From Neoluteolibacter marinus (lineage in GTDB: Bacteria; Verrucomicrobiota; Verrucomicrobiia; Verrucomicrobiales; Akkermansiaceae): DNA of 64,000 bases. This document shows positions 44,565 through 54,509 of the stretch, piece after piece; positions within the stretch are counted from its first letter, which is position 1; each line of letters starts with the position of its first letter. The stretch lies in NCBI RefSeq assembly GCF_014904755.1, contig NZ_JACZFQ010000023.1:1-64000 (forward strand), given 5' to 3'. Below the pieces are notes generated by a model, which was given only the letters and a program-made list of their open reading frames with translations, was not told the DNA's origin and did no database searches. The position numbers and the translations under genes are program-made.

Positions 44565-44580
44565 TTGGCACGAGGTAGCA
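44565..44580 (+). promoter_or_regulatory. Degenerate sigma-54-like element before nirA
   Basis: TTGGCACG (-24) is a perfect match, but the GC follows after 9 rather than 10 bases (44578-44579). RpoN tolerates spacing poorly, so this could be inactive or chance. The predicted start would be near 44590, 30 nt before the ATG. Confidence 0.3.
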
Positions 44581-44619
44581 CGTCGGCTGCTTGATTCACG
44601 GCTGAAAGGAAACGGAACC

Positions 44620-46383
44620 ATGATCGATCTCAGCAACTCCGGCTTCAGCTCCGAACAAACCCAGTATCTCTCCGGCTTCGTCTCGGGCGTCCTGCAGGGA
44701 CGCGAGCTGCCCTTCCTGGGGCAGGACGGCGAGGGCCGCTTCACCCATCAGGAGGAGGAAAGCGTCCACGGCACCCCGATCGACGAGCTCTGCAAGGAGG
44801 AGCGCATCAAGTACGAGCAGAACGGGCTCGATTGCTACGACACCATTCTCGCCAACGCCCTGGAGAACAAATTCCCCGAGGCCGGGGACGTGTTCCGCTA
44901 CAAGTTCCACGGGCTCTTCCACGTCGCCCCGGCCCAGGACAGCTTCATGCTCCGCTGCCGCATCGCCGGCGGCGCGCTGAGCACCTACCAGTTCCGCGGC
45001 CTCGCCGAGATCGCCCAGGACTGGGGACCGGGCCGCGCCGACCTGACCACCCGCGCCAACGTCCAGATCCGCGAGATCGAGCCGAAGAATTGCCCGGACG
45101 TGCTGATGAAGCTGGCCGACCTCGGCCTGACCTCGCAGGGCTCCGGCGCCGACAACCTGCGCAACATCACCGCGACCCCGACCACCGGCTTCGACCCCGG
45201 CGAACTGATCGACGTGATGCCCTACGCCCGCGCGATGCATCACTACATCCTCAAGAACCGCGACCTCTACGGGCTGCCGCGCAAGTTCAACATTTCCTTC
45301 GACTCCGGCGGCTGCGTGTCGGTCTGCGCCGACACCAATGACATCGGCTTCTACGCGGTCCGGGTCGGCAAAAACGACCAGGGCGTCGAGCCCGGCGTCT
45401 ATTTCCGCATGCAGCTTTGCGGGATCACCGGCCACAAGCAGTTCGCCACCGACTGCGGCGTGCTGCTCACCCCCGCCGAGACCATCCCGGTTGCCGCAGC
45501 ATTGATCCGGGTCTTCATCGAGAACGGCTGCCGCACCAACCGCAACAAGGCCCGCCTCAAGTACCTGGTCGATGACTGGGGCTTCGCGAAAACCCTCGAG
45601 GAAACCCAGAAGAAGCTCACCTTCCCGCTGCGGTCCTTCCCGCTCGAGAACTGCGAGGTTTCCGCGCCCAAGGACAAGCAGGGCTACCTCGGCATCCACC
45701 CTCAAAGCGACGGCAAAAACTACGTCGGTATCTGCACGCCGGTCGGGCGCATGACGGTCTCCCAGATGCAGGCGCTCGCCGACATCGCCGACCAGTTCGG
45801 CCGCAGCGAAATCCGCCTGACCGTCTGGCAGAACCTGATCATCCCCGGCATTCCCGATGACAAGCTCCAGGGCGCCATCACCGCGATCGCGGCGACCGGC
45901 CTCGACCACCGCAACCACAACCTCACCGGCGGCCTGATCGCCTGCACCGGCAGCCGCGGCTGCAAATACGCCGCGGCCGACACCAAGGGTCACGCGGTCG
46001 AGCTTGGCCAACACCTCGCTGGCAAGATGATCCTCGACCTGCCGATCAACCTGCACCTGACCGGTTGCAAGCACTCCTGTGCCCAGCACTACGTCGGGGA
46101 CATCGGCATGATGGGCAACCGCGTGAAGGTCGAGGACGGCTCGACCGTCGACGGCTACAACATCGTGCTCGGCGGCGGGGTCGACGACCAGCAGGCCATC
46201 GCCCGCGAGGTCTGGACCGGCATCAAGGCGACCGAGATCAACGGTCTGGTCGAGCAGCTGCTCTGCGCCTACCTGGCCAAGCGCGAGGACAGCGAGACCT
46301 TCGCGGCCTTCACCCGCCGTCTCTCAATCGAGGAACTGGAAGCTCTCGTCGATCCGTCCAAGTTCGCCACCGAAGCCGCCTGA
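44620..46383 (+). CDS. nirA: Ferredoxin-dependent assimilatory nitrite reductase NirA
   Basis: A 587-residue sirohaem/[4Fe-4S] enzyme that reduces nitrite to ammonium with six electrons from ferredoxin. The cluster and sirohaem ligands are Cys442 and Cys448 ([11 protein letters not shown]) and Cys483 and Cys487 ([10 protein letters not shown]). [15 protein letters not shown] and QNLIIPGI are family motifs, and two ferredoxin-like half-domains can be traced in residues 60-160 and 360-425. Start at 44620 has GAAAGGA 9 nt upstream. It ends 24 nt before the DmsBC-like gene, which lies in the same transcript. Confidence 0.95.
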   Translation: MIDLSNSGFSSEQTQYLSGFVSGVLQGRELPFLGQDGEGRFTHQEEESVHGTPIDELCKEERIKYEQNGLDCYDTILANALENKFPEAGDVFRYKFHGLFHVAPAQDSFMLRCRIAGGALSTYQFRGLAEIAQDWGPGRADLTTRANVQIREIEPKNCPDVLMKLADLGLTSQGSGADNLRNITATPTTGFDPGELIDVMPYARAMHHYILKNRDLYGLPRKFNISFDSGGCVSVCADTNDIGFYAVRVGKNDQGVEPGVYFRMQLCGITGHKQFATDCGVLLTPAETIPVAAALIRVFIENGCRTNRNKARLKYLVDDWGFAKTLEETQKKLTFPLRSFPLENCEVSAPKDKQGYLGIHPQSDGKNYVGICTPVGRMTVSQMQALADIADQFGRSEIRLTVWQNLIIPGIPDDKLQGAITAIAATGLDHRNHNLTGGLIACTGSRGCKYAAADTKGHAVELGQHLAGKMILDLPINLHLTGCKHSCAQHYVGDIGMMGNRVKVEDGSTVDGYNIVLGGGVDDQQAIAREVWTGIKATEINGLVEQLLCAYLAKREDSETFAAFTRRLSIEELEALVDPSKFATEAA

Positions 46384-46407
46384 GCCCCGGCCCCGTCTTC
46401 TTCATCC

Positions 46408-48075
46408 GTGTCCGCGATCCTCCAGCGCCTGCCTGCGATTCCCTCCGGGAAGAAGCCGCCGGCGCCGTCGCCCGAGGTCCGAACCCTGATCGACGACCTG
46501 CTCGCCGAGCAGAAATCGCTGCAAACCCCGGTCGCCCGCTACTCGGAGTTCCACGACCGGGAGCCGGATCTCGCCCCGCACTACCGCACGCTGATTCCCC
46601 TCAGCAAGCCCGGGGCCGGCGAACAGTATGCCTTCGAGGTCTCGCTCGACCGTTGCACCGGCTGCAAGGCCTGCGTCTCCGCCTGCCACTCGCTCAACGG
46701 TCTCGACGACGACGAAGCCTGGCGGGACGTCGGGGCGATCCACGGCGGCACCGAGACCCCGGGCTGGCAGCAAACCATCACCACCGCCTGCCATCACTGC
46801 GAGGACCCCGGCTGCCTGAACGGCTGCCCGGTCGGTGCCTACGAGAAGGAACCCGACACCGGCATCGTCCGCCATTTGGACGACCAGTGCATCGGTTGCT
46901 CCTACTGCATCCTCAAGTGCCCCTTCGACGTCCCGAAGTACTCGAAGAAGCGCGGCATCGTCCGCAAGTGCGACATGTGCCACCAGCGCCTCGCCGAGGG
47001 CGAAGCCCCGGCCTGCGTCCAGGCCTGCCCGACCGAGGCGATCCGGATCGTCAAGGTCACCGTCAACAAGTCGAGCGTCGCGGTGCCCCAGCCGGCCGAC
47101 CGCCTGTTCCATTCCGCGCTCCACCATCCGGACTCCGCGCTGCCCGACCCCCGGATCACCCGCCCGACCACCCGCTACGTCGGCCGCGAGATCCCCGCCG
47201 GAGCCGTCGCCGCCGATCGCGAGTCGCTGGTCCCCCAGCATGCCCACTGGCCGCTGGTGTTCATGCTCATGCTCACCCAAGCCGGCATCGGCCTCTGCGC
47301 GGCGGCTGCCCCGTCGGCGGCGAGCGAAACCCTCTTCTCCATCGCGGGCATCGGGATCACCACCGCCACGATGCTTTCCGTACTTGGCGCGGCCCTGTTC
47401 AACCTGGGCATGGTCGCCGCCACCCTCCACCTCGGCCAGCCCCTTAAGGCCTGGCGCTTCTTCCTCGGCCTGCGCACCTCGTGGCTGTCGCGTGAAATCC
47501 TCGCCTTCTCCTTGTTCGCGCCGATCCCGCTCATCCTCGCAGCCCTCCCCTTCCTGCCCGAATTCCCGTTCAAGGAACAGGTGTCGCTTCTGACCCGCTA
47601 CTCGGCACTCCCCGTCGGACTGGCCGCCGTTTTCACCAGCGTGATGATCTATCACGACACCCACCGCGCTTCGTGGCGCTTCCCGCTGTCCGCCTGGCGG
47701 TTCTTCGGCAGTGTCTTCTCCTTCGCTGCGCTCGGCCATCTCATCGTCCACCCGTCGCCCGGCGGTGCCCTGTTTTTCGCCGCCGTCGTGGTGGCAAAGA
47801 TGATCCCCGAGGTCCGCTTGTTGGCCAAGGCGGATGCCGCGGACGAGGACTGGACCGCCGATGTCCACAGCGCCCGCGTCCAGCTCGGCCCGCTGCGCCG
47901 GAGCCTCAACGGCCGCTTCCTTCTCGCCTTCGCCGCCATCGGTGCGGCGATGGCCTACCCGTGGGCGGCCGTGCCGCTGCTCTTGCTCGCCGAGCTGTTC
48001 GAACGGCAACTGTTCTTCCAGTCGGTCTACGCCCCGAAAATGCCCGGCAATTTTGGGCCCGGGCGGCATCATTGA
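46408..48075 (+). CDS. DmsB-DmsC fusion: four-cluster ferredoxin plus membrane anchor
   Basis: A 555-residue electron-transfer protein. Residues about 75-225 form a DmsB-like four-[4Fe-4S] ferredoxin: CTGCKACVSAC starting at Cys83, CHHCEDPGCLNGC, CIGCSYCILKC, and CDMC…CVQACP. Residues about 280-550 form a DmsC-like anchor of about eight membrane helices (FMLMLTQAGIGLCAAAA, LFNLGMVAATLHLGQPLKAWRFFLGLRTSWLSREI). Such modules draw electrons from quinol for a molybdoenzyme. The catalytic nitrate reductase is absent from the window, so the partner must lie elsewhere. The start is GTG at 46408. Confidence 0.88.
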   Translation: MSAILQRLPAIPSGKKPPAPSPEVRTLIDDLLAEQKSLQTPVARYSEFHDREPDLAPHYRTLIPLSKPGAGEQYAFEVSLDRCTGCKACVSACHSLNGLDDDEAWRDVGAIHGGTETPGWQQTITTACHHCEDPGCLNGCPVGAYEKEPDTGIVRHLDDQCIGCSYCILKCPFDVPKYSKKRGIVRKCDMCHQRLAEGEAPACVQACPTEAIRIVKVTVNKSSVAVPQPADRLFHSALHHPDSALPDPRITRPTTRYVGREIPAGAVAADRESLVPQHAHWPLVFMLMLTQAGIGLCAAAAPSAASETLFSIAGIGITTATMLSVLGAALFNLGMVAATLHLGQPLKAWRFFLGLRTSWLSREILAFSLFAPIPLILAALPFLPEFPFKEQVSLLTRYSALPVGLAAVFTSVMIYHDTHRASWRFPLSAWRFFGSVFSFAALGHLIVHPSPGGALFFAAVVVAKMIPEVRLLAKADAADEDWTADVHSARVQLGPLRRSLNGRFLLAFAAIGAAMAYPWAAVPLLLLAELFERQLFFQSVYAPKMPGNFGPGRHH

Positions 48076-48142
48076 GGTGGGGGGCAACCGATCGCCGCGA
48101 CGGAGGTTCCCCTGAGGTGATCGACTGCCACGGGAGCCACGG

Positions 48143-49759
48143 ATGAAACGACGAACCCAACGATTCCTCCCCGCCACCCTCGTCCTCCTTTGCGGCCTGC
48201 TGGCCTGGTGGTTCGCGAGCGGCGGTCGCGCCGCCAAGCCCGCGGCAGCGCCGCTCCCGGCCAAGGTCGCCTTCACCCCGAAGCCGGTCCCGGCGCCCCG
48301 CCCGGTCGTGGCTGCCCCCCGCGACGAATTCCCCGATGGCACCACCGTCGAAGCCTTCGCGAGCTGCAACGAAGGCGAGGTCATCCTCCGATTTCCCTCG
48401 GACGAGAGCTATGGATCCTTCCTCCATGCTCTCGGCGGAAGTCCGGTCCGCCTCCTTGGCCGCCTCGACCGCTTGCAGGCCCTGCGCCTCGGCTATGGCC
48501 ATCAGGAGGACCTCGAGGCCTTGCTGGATGGCGAAAACATCACCACCTACGATTCACTCAGCCGCTTTCCGGCCGCTCCGCGCCCCGGTGGCGGAGCGGC
48601 CGCGGACGCCCTCGGCTTCGGCGACGAGGTGCTCCCCTGGCTCGGCATCGATGGCGACAACTCCCGGTGGGGGGCCGGAGTCAAGGTCGCCATCCTCGAT
48701 TCCGGCATCCTGCCCCATCCCGCCCTGCCGTCCGAGATCCGGTCGATCGAGATCATCCCCTTTCCCGACGATCCCGGAGAAACAGAAGGCCACGGGACCG
48801 CCGTGGCCTCGCTCGTCGCCGGCAACGGCGGACCCGTCCGCGGTGTCGCGCCGGCGGCGGAACTGATTTCGGTGCGGATCGTCGATGAACGCGGCACCAG
48901 CGATGCCTTTGCGATCGCCGCCGGCATCCTCGCGGCGATGGATGCCGGCGCCCAGCTCATCAACCTCTCGCTCGGCACGACGGACGACATCCCGCTGATC
49001 GCGGCCGCCGTCGTCATGGCACAGCAAGCGGGCATCGTCATCGTGGCCAGCTCGGGCAACGACGGCGCCGCGGAGGCCAGCTTCCCCGCGAGCTATGCCG
49101 GGGTGATCAGCGTGGGTGCCGTCGATGCCACGCGCCGCCGACTCGCATTCTCCAACCTCGGATCCTGGTTGTCCCTGACGGCCCCCGGCCATCTCGTCGA
49201 TGCCGCCTGGAGCGGCGGACGGGTCTTGCGGATGAGCGGCACCTCGGCCAGCGCGCCCCTGGTCTGCGGAGCCATCGCGGCGGCGATGTCGGACGGCTCC
49301 GGCCAACGGCTCGATGCGGCGACCGCGGCGCGTTGGGTCGTCTCGCTCAGCGACGATGCCGGCGCTCCCGGGCAGGATCCCGAATACGGCGCCGGCATCC
49401 TCAATGTCGCCCGCGTCATAAACCGGGGGATCCCGAACCTGCAGGATGCGGCGATCGTCTCCCAGCGCCTGGTCACGGGAACCGCCCCCGGCAATCCTCT
49501 GAAGCTGGACCTCACCATCCAGAACCGCGGCACCGCCATCCTGATCAATCCCCTGGTGGAAATCCGGATGGCCGGTTACGTCACGCCGCTGACCGCCACC
49601 ACCCTGGCGCCGGGCGCCGTCCACACCTTCTCCGTGCCTGTCCAGCAAGCCGTGAATGATCGGCAGATCACCGTTTCCTCCTCCGTTGCCGTCGCCCGCG
49701 GCGAGATCGACATTCACCCTGAGAACAACACCCGGACCGACCGCTTTTTCCTCCGCTAG
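48143..49759 (+). CDS. Subtilisin-like serine protease (family S8)
   Basis: A 538-residue secreted or membrane-anchored protease. N-terminal hydrophobic helix (LPATLVLLCGLLAWWFASGG), a Pro/Ala-rich linker, a propeptide-like region (FASCNEGEVILRFPSDESYGSF), the catalytic domain from about residue 165 to 440 and a beta-sandwich C-terminal domain (LDLTIQNRGTAILINPLVEIRM, CARDB-like). Triad residues: Asp186 in AILDSGI, His217 in GHGTAV, Ser368 in SGTSASAP. It is a plausible exoprotein. Follows the nitrate island on the same strand with 67 nt but no shared regulatory motif. Confidence 0.9.
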   Translation: MKRRTQRFLPATLVLLCGLLAWWFASGGRAAKPAAAPLPAKVAFTPKPVPAPRPVVAAPRDEFPDGTTVEAFASCNEGEVILRFPSDESYGSFLHALGGSPVRLLGRLDRLQALRLGYGHQEDLEALLDGENITTYDSLSRFPAAPRPGGGAAADALGFGDEVLPWLGIDGDNSRWGAGVKVAILDSGILPHPALPSEIRSIEIIPFPDDPGETEGHGTAVASLVAGNGGPVRGVAPAAELISVRIVDERGTSDAFAIAAGILAAMDAGAQLINLSLGTTDDIPLIAAAVVMAQQAGIVIVASSGNDGAAEASFPASYAGVISVGAVDATRRRLAFSNLGSWLSLTAPGHLVDAAWSGGRVLRMSGTSASAPLVCGAIAAAMSDGSGQRLDAATAARWVVSLSDDAGAPGQDPEYGAGILNVARVINRGIPNLQDAAIVSQRLVTGTAPGNPLKLDLTIQNRGTAILINPLVEIRMAGYVTPLTATTLAPGAVHTFSVPVQQAVNDRQITVSSSVAVARGEIDIHPENNTRTDRFFLR

Positions 49760-49828
49760 GGCGGAAACGGCGGGGAATCCCCGCTGTCTTCATCTTCCCT
49801 AAAGGTAGCAGCTGCCAGTGTCCGCCCC

Positions 49829-51214
49829 ATGAAGTGCCTCGCACTCGCTCCGCTCCTCCTGCTCGCCGGTTGTGCCAGCGGGCCGCTCGACGTCCCGCCC
49901 GCGGAACCCGTGCCCGCCGCCTGGAAGAATGCCGCCGGTTTCCCCGCCGCGTCGCCGGACCGGGATCTCGCCCGCTGGTGGAAATCCTTCGACGACCCGA
50001 CCCTCAGCCGCCTGATCAAGGACGGGCTCGCCAACAGTCCCGACATCGCCTCGGCCGTGGCCCGGGTCAGGGAATCGAGGGCCGCGCGCAAGGCGACCGC
50101 CGCATCGCTTTTCCCGAGCGTCTCCGGCTCCGCTTCCGGCGGCCACGGCTTCACCGATCCCCGGGGCGGAAGCCTGACCACCAGCAAGTCCTACTCCGCC
50201 GGACTCAGCGCTTCGTGGGAGGCCGACATCTACGGCAAGAACCGTAACAACCTGCTCGCCGCCTCCTCCGACCTCGGCGCGACCGAGGAGTCCCTCAACT
50301 CGGTGCGGGCCTCGCTCGCCGCCGAGATCGCCACCGCCTACGTCCGCCTGCGCTCCAGCGAGGCCGGGCTGAGCGTGCTCGAGCGCAACATCAAGACCCA
50401 GGAGGAGACCTTCCAGTTCGTCTCTTGGCGGACCAAGGTCGGCGAGGCCGACCAGTATGAGGAGAACCAGGCCAAAACGAGCCTCGAGCAATCGAAGGCC
50501 GCCGTTCCGTCGCTCCGGCAGTCGATCGAACAGGCCCGCAACCAGCTCGCCCTCCTGTGCGGCCGGGCGCCGGGAGCGCTCGACGCGATGCTGGCCGGCG
50601 CGACCGGCGACGTCCCGGTGCCCGCGCAACGCCTGGCCATCGGCATCCCTGCCGACACCATCCGCCAGCGCCCCGATGTCCGGGTGGCGGGCTACCAGGT
50701 GCTTTCCTCGGTCGCACGGACCGAAGCGGCGAAGGCCGAGCGCTTCCCGTCGCTGGGCCTGTCCGGCTCGCTGGGGGTGAACGCACTCAGTGCCCGGAAG
50801 ATCTTCGATCCCCAGGCGGTGTCCGGCAGCATCGTCGCCGGCCTCGCCGGGCCGATCTTCGACGCGGGAAGGATCAGCGCCAACATCGAGGGCCGCACCG
50901 CCGCCACCGACCAGGCCGTCGAGAATTACCGCGCCACCGTCCTGACCGGATTGTCCGAGGTCGAGGACGCCTTGATCGCCTGCAAGCGCTCGGCGGAACG
51001 GCTCGAGATCATCCGCAACGCCGCGGTCCTCGCCCGCGAGTCCGATCGCCTCGCCCGTCTCCAGTACGAAGCCGGCGAGCTCGACTTCCTCTCGGTCCTC
51101 GATTCCCAGCGCACGCTGCTCGGCCTCGAAGACAGCCTCCTTTCCACCCAAGCCGACCGCACCAACGCCTACATCCGGCTCTATCAGGCCCTCGGCGGCG
51201 GCTGGTCCGCCTGA
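49829..51214 (+). CDS. TolC/NodT-type outer-membrane efflux lipoprotein
   Basis: A 461-residue outer-membrane factor. The lipobox LLAGC (MKCLALAPLLLLAGCASGPLDVPP) marks a NodT-type lipoprotein. Helical repeats typical of TolC run through the rest (RWWKSFDDPTLSRLIKDGLANSPDIASAVARVRESRAARKA and PDVRVAGYQVLSSVARTEAAKAERFPSLGLSGSLG). It forms the exit duct of a tripartite pump together with the following adaptor, ATPase and permease genes. First gene of a tightly packed operon. Confidence 0.92.
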   Translation: MKCLALAPLLLLAGCASGPLDVPPAEPVPAAWKNAAGFPAASPDRDLARWWKSFDDPTLSRLIKDGLANSPDIASAVARVRESRAARKATAASLFPSVSGSASGGHGFTDPRGGSLTTSKSYSAGLSASWEADIYGKNRNNLLAASSDLGATEESLNSVRASLAAEIATAYVRLRSSEAGLSVLERNIKTQEETFQFVSWRTKVGEADQYEENQAKTSLEQSKAAVPSLRQSIEQARNQLALLCGRAPGALDAMLAGATGDVPVPAQRLAIGIPADTIRQRPDVRVAGYQVLSSVARTEAAKAERFPSLGLSGSLGVNALSARKIFDPQAVSGSIVAGLAGPIFDAGRISANIEGRTAATDQAVENYRATVLTGLSEVEDALIACKRSAERLEIIRNAAVLARESDRLARLQYEAGELDFLSVLDSQRTLLGLEDSLLSTQADRTNAYIRLYQALGGGWSA

Positions 51215-51241
51215 ACCGTTTCCCAATCCTTGCCTACCCCG

Positions 51242-52567
51242 ATGTCCAAGCCCCAAGCCGAAGAAGACCTCGCCACGATCGTCGGTCGTGAAGCGTCCAG
51301 TCCCGCCAAAAAAATCATCATCCCCGTCGTGGTCCTCGCGCTCCTCGGGGGAGCCGCCTTCTTCTACCTGCGCAAGGAAGAAGCGGTGAACCAGGGGACG
51401 ACCTATGTCACCCGGCCCGTCGAAAAGGCCGACATCGCCATCCTCGTCACCGCCTCCGGCAACCTGGAACCCACCAACCAGATCGTCATCGGCAGCGAGC
51501 TGTCCGGCACCGTCATGGAAGTCTTCGTCGACACCAACGACGCGGTGAAGAAGGACCAGCCCTTGCTGCGGCTCGACACCAGCAAGCTCGAACAACAGAT
51601 CGAACGCAGCCGCGCTTCCCTGCTCGCCGCAAAGGCCCGGGTGAGCCAGTCCGAAGCCACGCTCAACGAGTCCAAGGCGGCGCTCGCCCGCCAGGAGGAA
51701 CTGCTGGAACTGAGCGGCGGCAAGACGCCGTCGCGCGCCGTAATGGAAACCTCGCGCGCCACCGTCGCCCGCGCCGAGGCGGACCTCGAGAGCTCGAAAG
51801 CCTCGGTTGCCGGGGCCGATGCCGAGATCGGCGCCCTGGAAACCGACCTGCAGAAGGCCTTGATCCGCTCGCCCGTCGACGGCGTCGTGCTCGGCCGCTC
51901 GATCGAGCTGGGCCAGACCGTCGCCGCATCGTTCAACTCGCCCACCCTTTTCACCATCGCCGAGGACCTCAAGAAGATGGAGCTGGTGGTTTCCGTCTCC
52001 GAAGCGGACATCGGCCGCGTCAAGGCGGGCCAGACCGCGACTTTCGAGGTCGATGCTTGGACGGGCCGCACTTACACCGCCACCGTCAAGAAGGTCGCCT
52101 TCGGTTCCGCGGCTTCGACCGCGGCCGCCAACGGATCGGCCGGGGCCGCCACCTCGGGTGGCATCGTCACCTACGACACCGAGCTCTCGGTCGACAACGA
52201 GGACCTGTCGTTGCGGCCCGGCATGACCGCCACGGTCGACATCGCCGTGGTCGACCTGAAGGACGTGCTCGCGGTGCCGAACGAGGCGCTCCGCTTCGAC
52301 CCGGAACTCTACAAGGCGCTCGATGCGCCCGACGATGACGACCAGACCCTCGTTGAAAGCATGTCTCCCGGCCGTCGCCGCTGGCGGCGCGACGGACCCA
52401 AGCGCGGACCCGGCGGACCTCCCGGCGTGTGGGTCTTGAAGAACGGCGAGCCGGCCCGGATCGAGGTCAAGACCGGCGTCACCGACGACAACGTCACCGA
52501 GATCACCGGCGGCGACCTCGAACCCGGCATGGAAGTGCTCACCAGCGTCAAGCCGACCACCAAATGA
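51242..52567 (+). CDS. MacA/HlyD-type periplasmic adaptor protein
   Basis: A 441-residue membrane-fusion protein. An N-terminal anchor (about residues 20-38, KIIIPVVVLALLGGAAFFYL) is followed by a barrel-sandwich domain (VTASGNLEPTNQIVIGSELSGTVMEVFVDTNDAVKKDQPLLRLD), a coiled-coil hairpin with an unusual SGGKTPSRAVMETSRATVARAE turn, and a beta-barrel. A basic/Gly/Pro insertion (RRRWRRDGPKRGPGGPPG, about residues 378-396) interrupts the C-terminal domain. Start at 51242 (MSKPQAEED); a TTG 12 nt earlier is less likely. Its stop overlaps the next start (ATGA). Confidence 0.9.
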   Translation: MSKPQAEEDLATIVGREASSPAKKIIIPVVVLALLGGAAFFYLRKEEAVNQGTTYVTRPVEKADIAILVTASGNLEPTNQIVIGSELSGTVMEVFVDTNDAVKKDQPLLRLDTSKLEQQIERSRASLLAAKARVSQSEATLNESKAALARQEELLELSGGKTPSRAVMETSRATVARAEADLESSKASVAGADAEIGALETDLQKALIRSPVDGVVLGRSIELGQTVAASFNSPTLFTIAEDLKKMELVVSVSEADIGRVKAGQTATFEVDAWTGRTYTATVKKVAFGSAASTAAANGSAGAATSGGIVTYDTELSVDNEDLSLRPGMTATVDIAVVDLKDVLAVPNEALRFDPELYKALDAPDDDDQTLVESMSPGRRRWRRDGPKRGPGGPPGVWVLKNGEPARIEVKTGVTDDNVTEITGGDLEPGMEVLTSVKPTTK

Positions 52568-53289
52568 CCGGCGAAACCCTCATCGACTTGCAGGGCCTGA
52601 CCAAGGTCTACGGCACCGGCGCCGCCTCGTTCAAGGCGCTGCGCGGAGTCGACCTGTCGATCCAGCGCGGTGAATTCGTCGCCGTGATGGGCCCCAGTGG
52701 CTCCGGCAAGTCCACCTTGATGAACCTGCTCGGCTGCCTCGACAGCCCGACCTCCGGTTCCTACCGCTTCAAGGGGATCGAGGTCGAGTCGCTCAACAAG
52801 GACCAGCGTTCGCTGATCCGCCGCCACGCCCTCGGCTTCATCTTCCAGGGCTTCAACCTGCTCGCCCGGACCTCCGCGCTGGAAAACGTCGAGCTTCCCC
52901 TGCTCTACCGCGGCTACACCCGCAAGCGCCGCCACGAGCTCGCGCGCCAGGCGCTGGCCAGCGTGGGATTGCTGGACAAGGAGAGGAACACGCCCGCCGA
53001 ACTTTCGGGCGGCCAGCAGCAGCGCGTCGCCATCGCCCGCGCCATCGTCACCAGCCCGGAAACCCTCTTCGCCGACGAGCCGACCGGCAACCTCGACTCG
53101 AAGACGACCCGCGAGATCATGGAGCTGCTCTGCAGGCTCAACTCCGACCACGGCATCTCGATCATCATGGTCACCCACGAGGACGACGTCGCCGCCTACG
53201 CCAAGCGCGTCATCCACGTCCGCGACGGCCTGATTTCCGACGACTTCCAGAACGGCCACGCGGCCCCACCCCACCCCGCCGACGCATGA
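52564..53289 (+). CDS. MacB-type ABC transporter ATPase
   Basis: A 241-residue ATPase of the LolD/MacB group. Walker A GPSGSGKST, Q-loop FIFQGFNLLARTSALENVELPLLYRG, signature LSGGQQQRVAIARAI, Walker B ETLFADEPTGNLDSKT and switch MVTHEDD. It starts inside the adaptor's stop codon and its own stop overlaps the permease start, so translation is coupled. In MacB proper the ATPase and permease are fused; here they are separate, as in YknYZ. Confidence 0.94.
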   Translation: MTGETLIDLQGLTKVYGTGAASFKALRGVDLSIQRGEFVAVMGPSGSGKSTLMNLLGCLDSPTSGSYRFKGIEVESLNKDQRSLIRRHALGFIFQGFNLLARTSALENVELPLLYRGYTRKRRHELARQALASVGLLDKERNTPAELSGGQQQRVAIARAIVTSPETLFADEPTGNLDSKTTREIMELLCRLNSDHGISIIMVTHEDDVAAYAKRVIHVRDGLISDDFQNGHAAPPHPADA

Positions 53290-54500
53290 TCAACATGCTC
53301 CTCAACGCCCTGCTGATCGCGGTCCGCGAGATCCGCCGCAACCTCACGCGCTCGTTCCTGACCGTGATCGGGATCGTCATCGGCGTCGCCGCAGTGGTCA
53401 CCATGGTCACCCTCGGCCGCGGTGCCACCGAGACCATCAAGGGCGAAATCTCCAAGATGGGCAGCAACCTCCTGATCCTCCGCCCCGGCCAGGGCTGGTT
53501 CTCCCGCGGGGTCGACCAGTTCTCCATCGACGACCTCGACGCCATCCGCACCCAGATCAACGGCGTCGCCGATCTCGCACCCTTCGTGCAATCCAACGCG
53601 ACCGCCGTGTTCCAGGAGAACAGCTCGAATTTCGACGTCCAAGGCACCACCTCGAACTATTTCAAAATCGGCAACTGGGAGATCTCGAAGGGCCGGATCT
53701 TCACCGAGGAAGAGGTCGCGAACGCCAGCTCCGTCTGCGTGATCGGCGAGACAATCCGCAAGAAGCTCTTCGAGAACATCGACCCGATCGGCCAACGCAT
53801 CCGCCTCGGCGACAACTCGGCGACGGTGATCGGCGTGACCGCGGCGAAGGGCCAGGGAGGTTTCGGCGACGATCTCGATGACAACGTGATCATTCCCTAC
53901 ACCGCGCTCGTGCGACGGCAGACCGGCAGCCAGGGTGGCCGCTTCGTCAGCCAGGTGATGATCTCCGGCGAGGACGGCTTTCCCAGCGCCCAGATCGTGG
54001 CGGAGGTGACCCTGCTGATGCGCGAGCGGCGGCACATCAGCCTGAACGAACAGGACGACTTCAACGTGTTCGACTCGCAGCAACTTGCCGACGTGGTGAC
54101 GTCCAGCACCAAGGTGATGACCTCGCTGCTCGGTGCGGTGGCCGGCGTCAGCCTGCTGGTCGGCGGCATCGGCATCATGAACATCATGCTGGTCTCGGTC
54201 ACCGAGCGCACCCGCGAGATCGGCATCCGCCTCGCCATCGGCGCCCGCGCCCGCGAGGTGCTGCTCCAGTTCCTGGTCGAGGCGGTCACGCTGTCGTGCA
54301 TCGGTGGCATCGCCGGCATCCTGCTCGCCTACGGGCTCTGCCATGCGCTGGTGAAAGTTGTCGGGACCCCGTTCATCTTCGACCCCACCATCAACATCAT
54401 CGCCTTCGTCTTCTCCGCCGCCATCGGCATCCTGTTCGGCTTCATGCCCGCCCGCCGGGCCGCCGCGCTCGACCCGATCGACGCGCTCCGCCATGAATGA
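53286..54500 (+). CDS. MacB-type FtsX-domain permease
   Basis: A 404-residue permease with four membrane helices: one N-terminal (LTVIGIVIGVAAVVTMVTLG) and three at the C-terminus (VMTSLLGAVAGVSLLVGGIGIMNIMLVSVTERTREIGIRLAIGARAREVLLQFLVEAVTLSCIGGIAGILLAYGL…). The periplasmic domain between them carries the MacB-like ITVRP-type WQVGNWEI-like YFKIGNWEISKGRIFTEEE segment. It pushes substrates from the periplasm through the outer-membrane factor. Substrate unknown; peptides, lipoproteins or macrolides are known for relatives. Confidence 0.93.
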   Translation: MINMLLNALLIAVREIRRNLTRSFLTVIGIVIGVAAVVTMVTLGRGATETIKGEISKMGSNLLILRPGQGWFSRGVDQFSIDDLDAIRTQINGVADLAPFVQSNATAVFQENSSNFDVQGTTSNYFKIGNWEISKGRIFTEEEVANASSVCVIGETIRKKLFENIDPIGQRIRLGDNSATVIGVTAAKGQGGFGDDLDDNVIIPYTALVRRQTGSQGGRFVSQVMISGEDGFPSAQIVAEVTLLMRERRHISLNEQDDFNVFDSQQLADVVTSSTKVMTSLLGAVAGVSLLVGGIGIMNIMLVSVTERTREIGIRLAIGARAREVLLQFLVEAVTLSCIGGIAGILLAYGLCHALVKVVGTPFIFDPTINIIAFVFSAAIGILFGFMPARRAAALDPIDALRHE

Positions 54501-54509
54501 TCCCGCGCC

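Noticed and set aside
44565-44580. nirA sigma-54 promoter as a firm call
   Set aside because: The -24 box is perfect, but the spacing to GC is 9 rather than 10, so it is listed only with low confidence and left out of the main count.
49770-49784. Terminator after the subtilase gene
   Set aside because: Only a 6-bp stem (GCGGGG/CCCCGC) with a 3-nt loop and no T-run; too weak to call.
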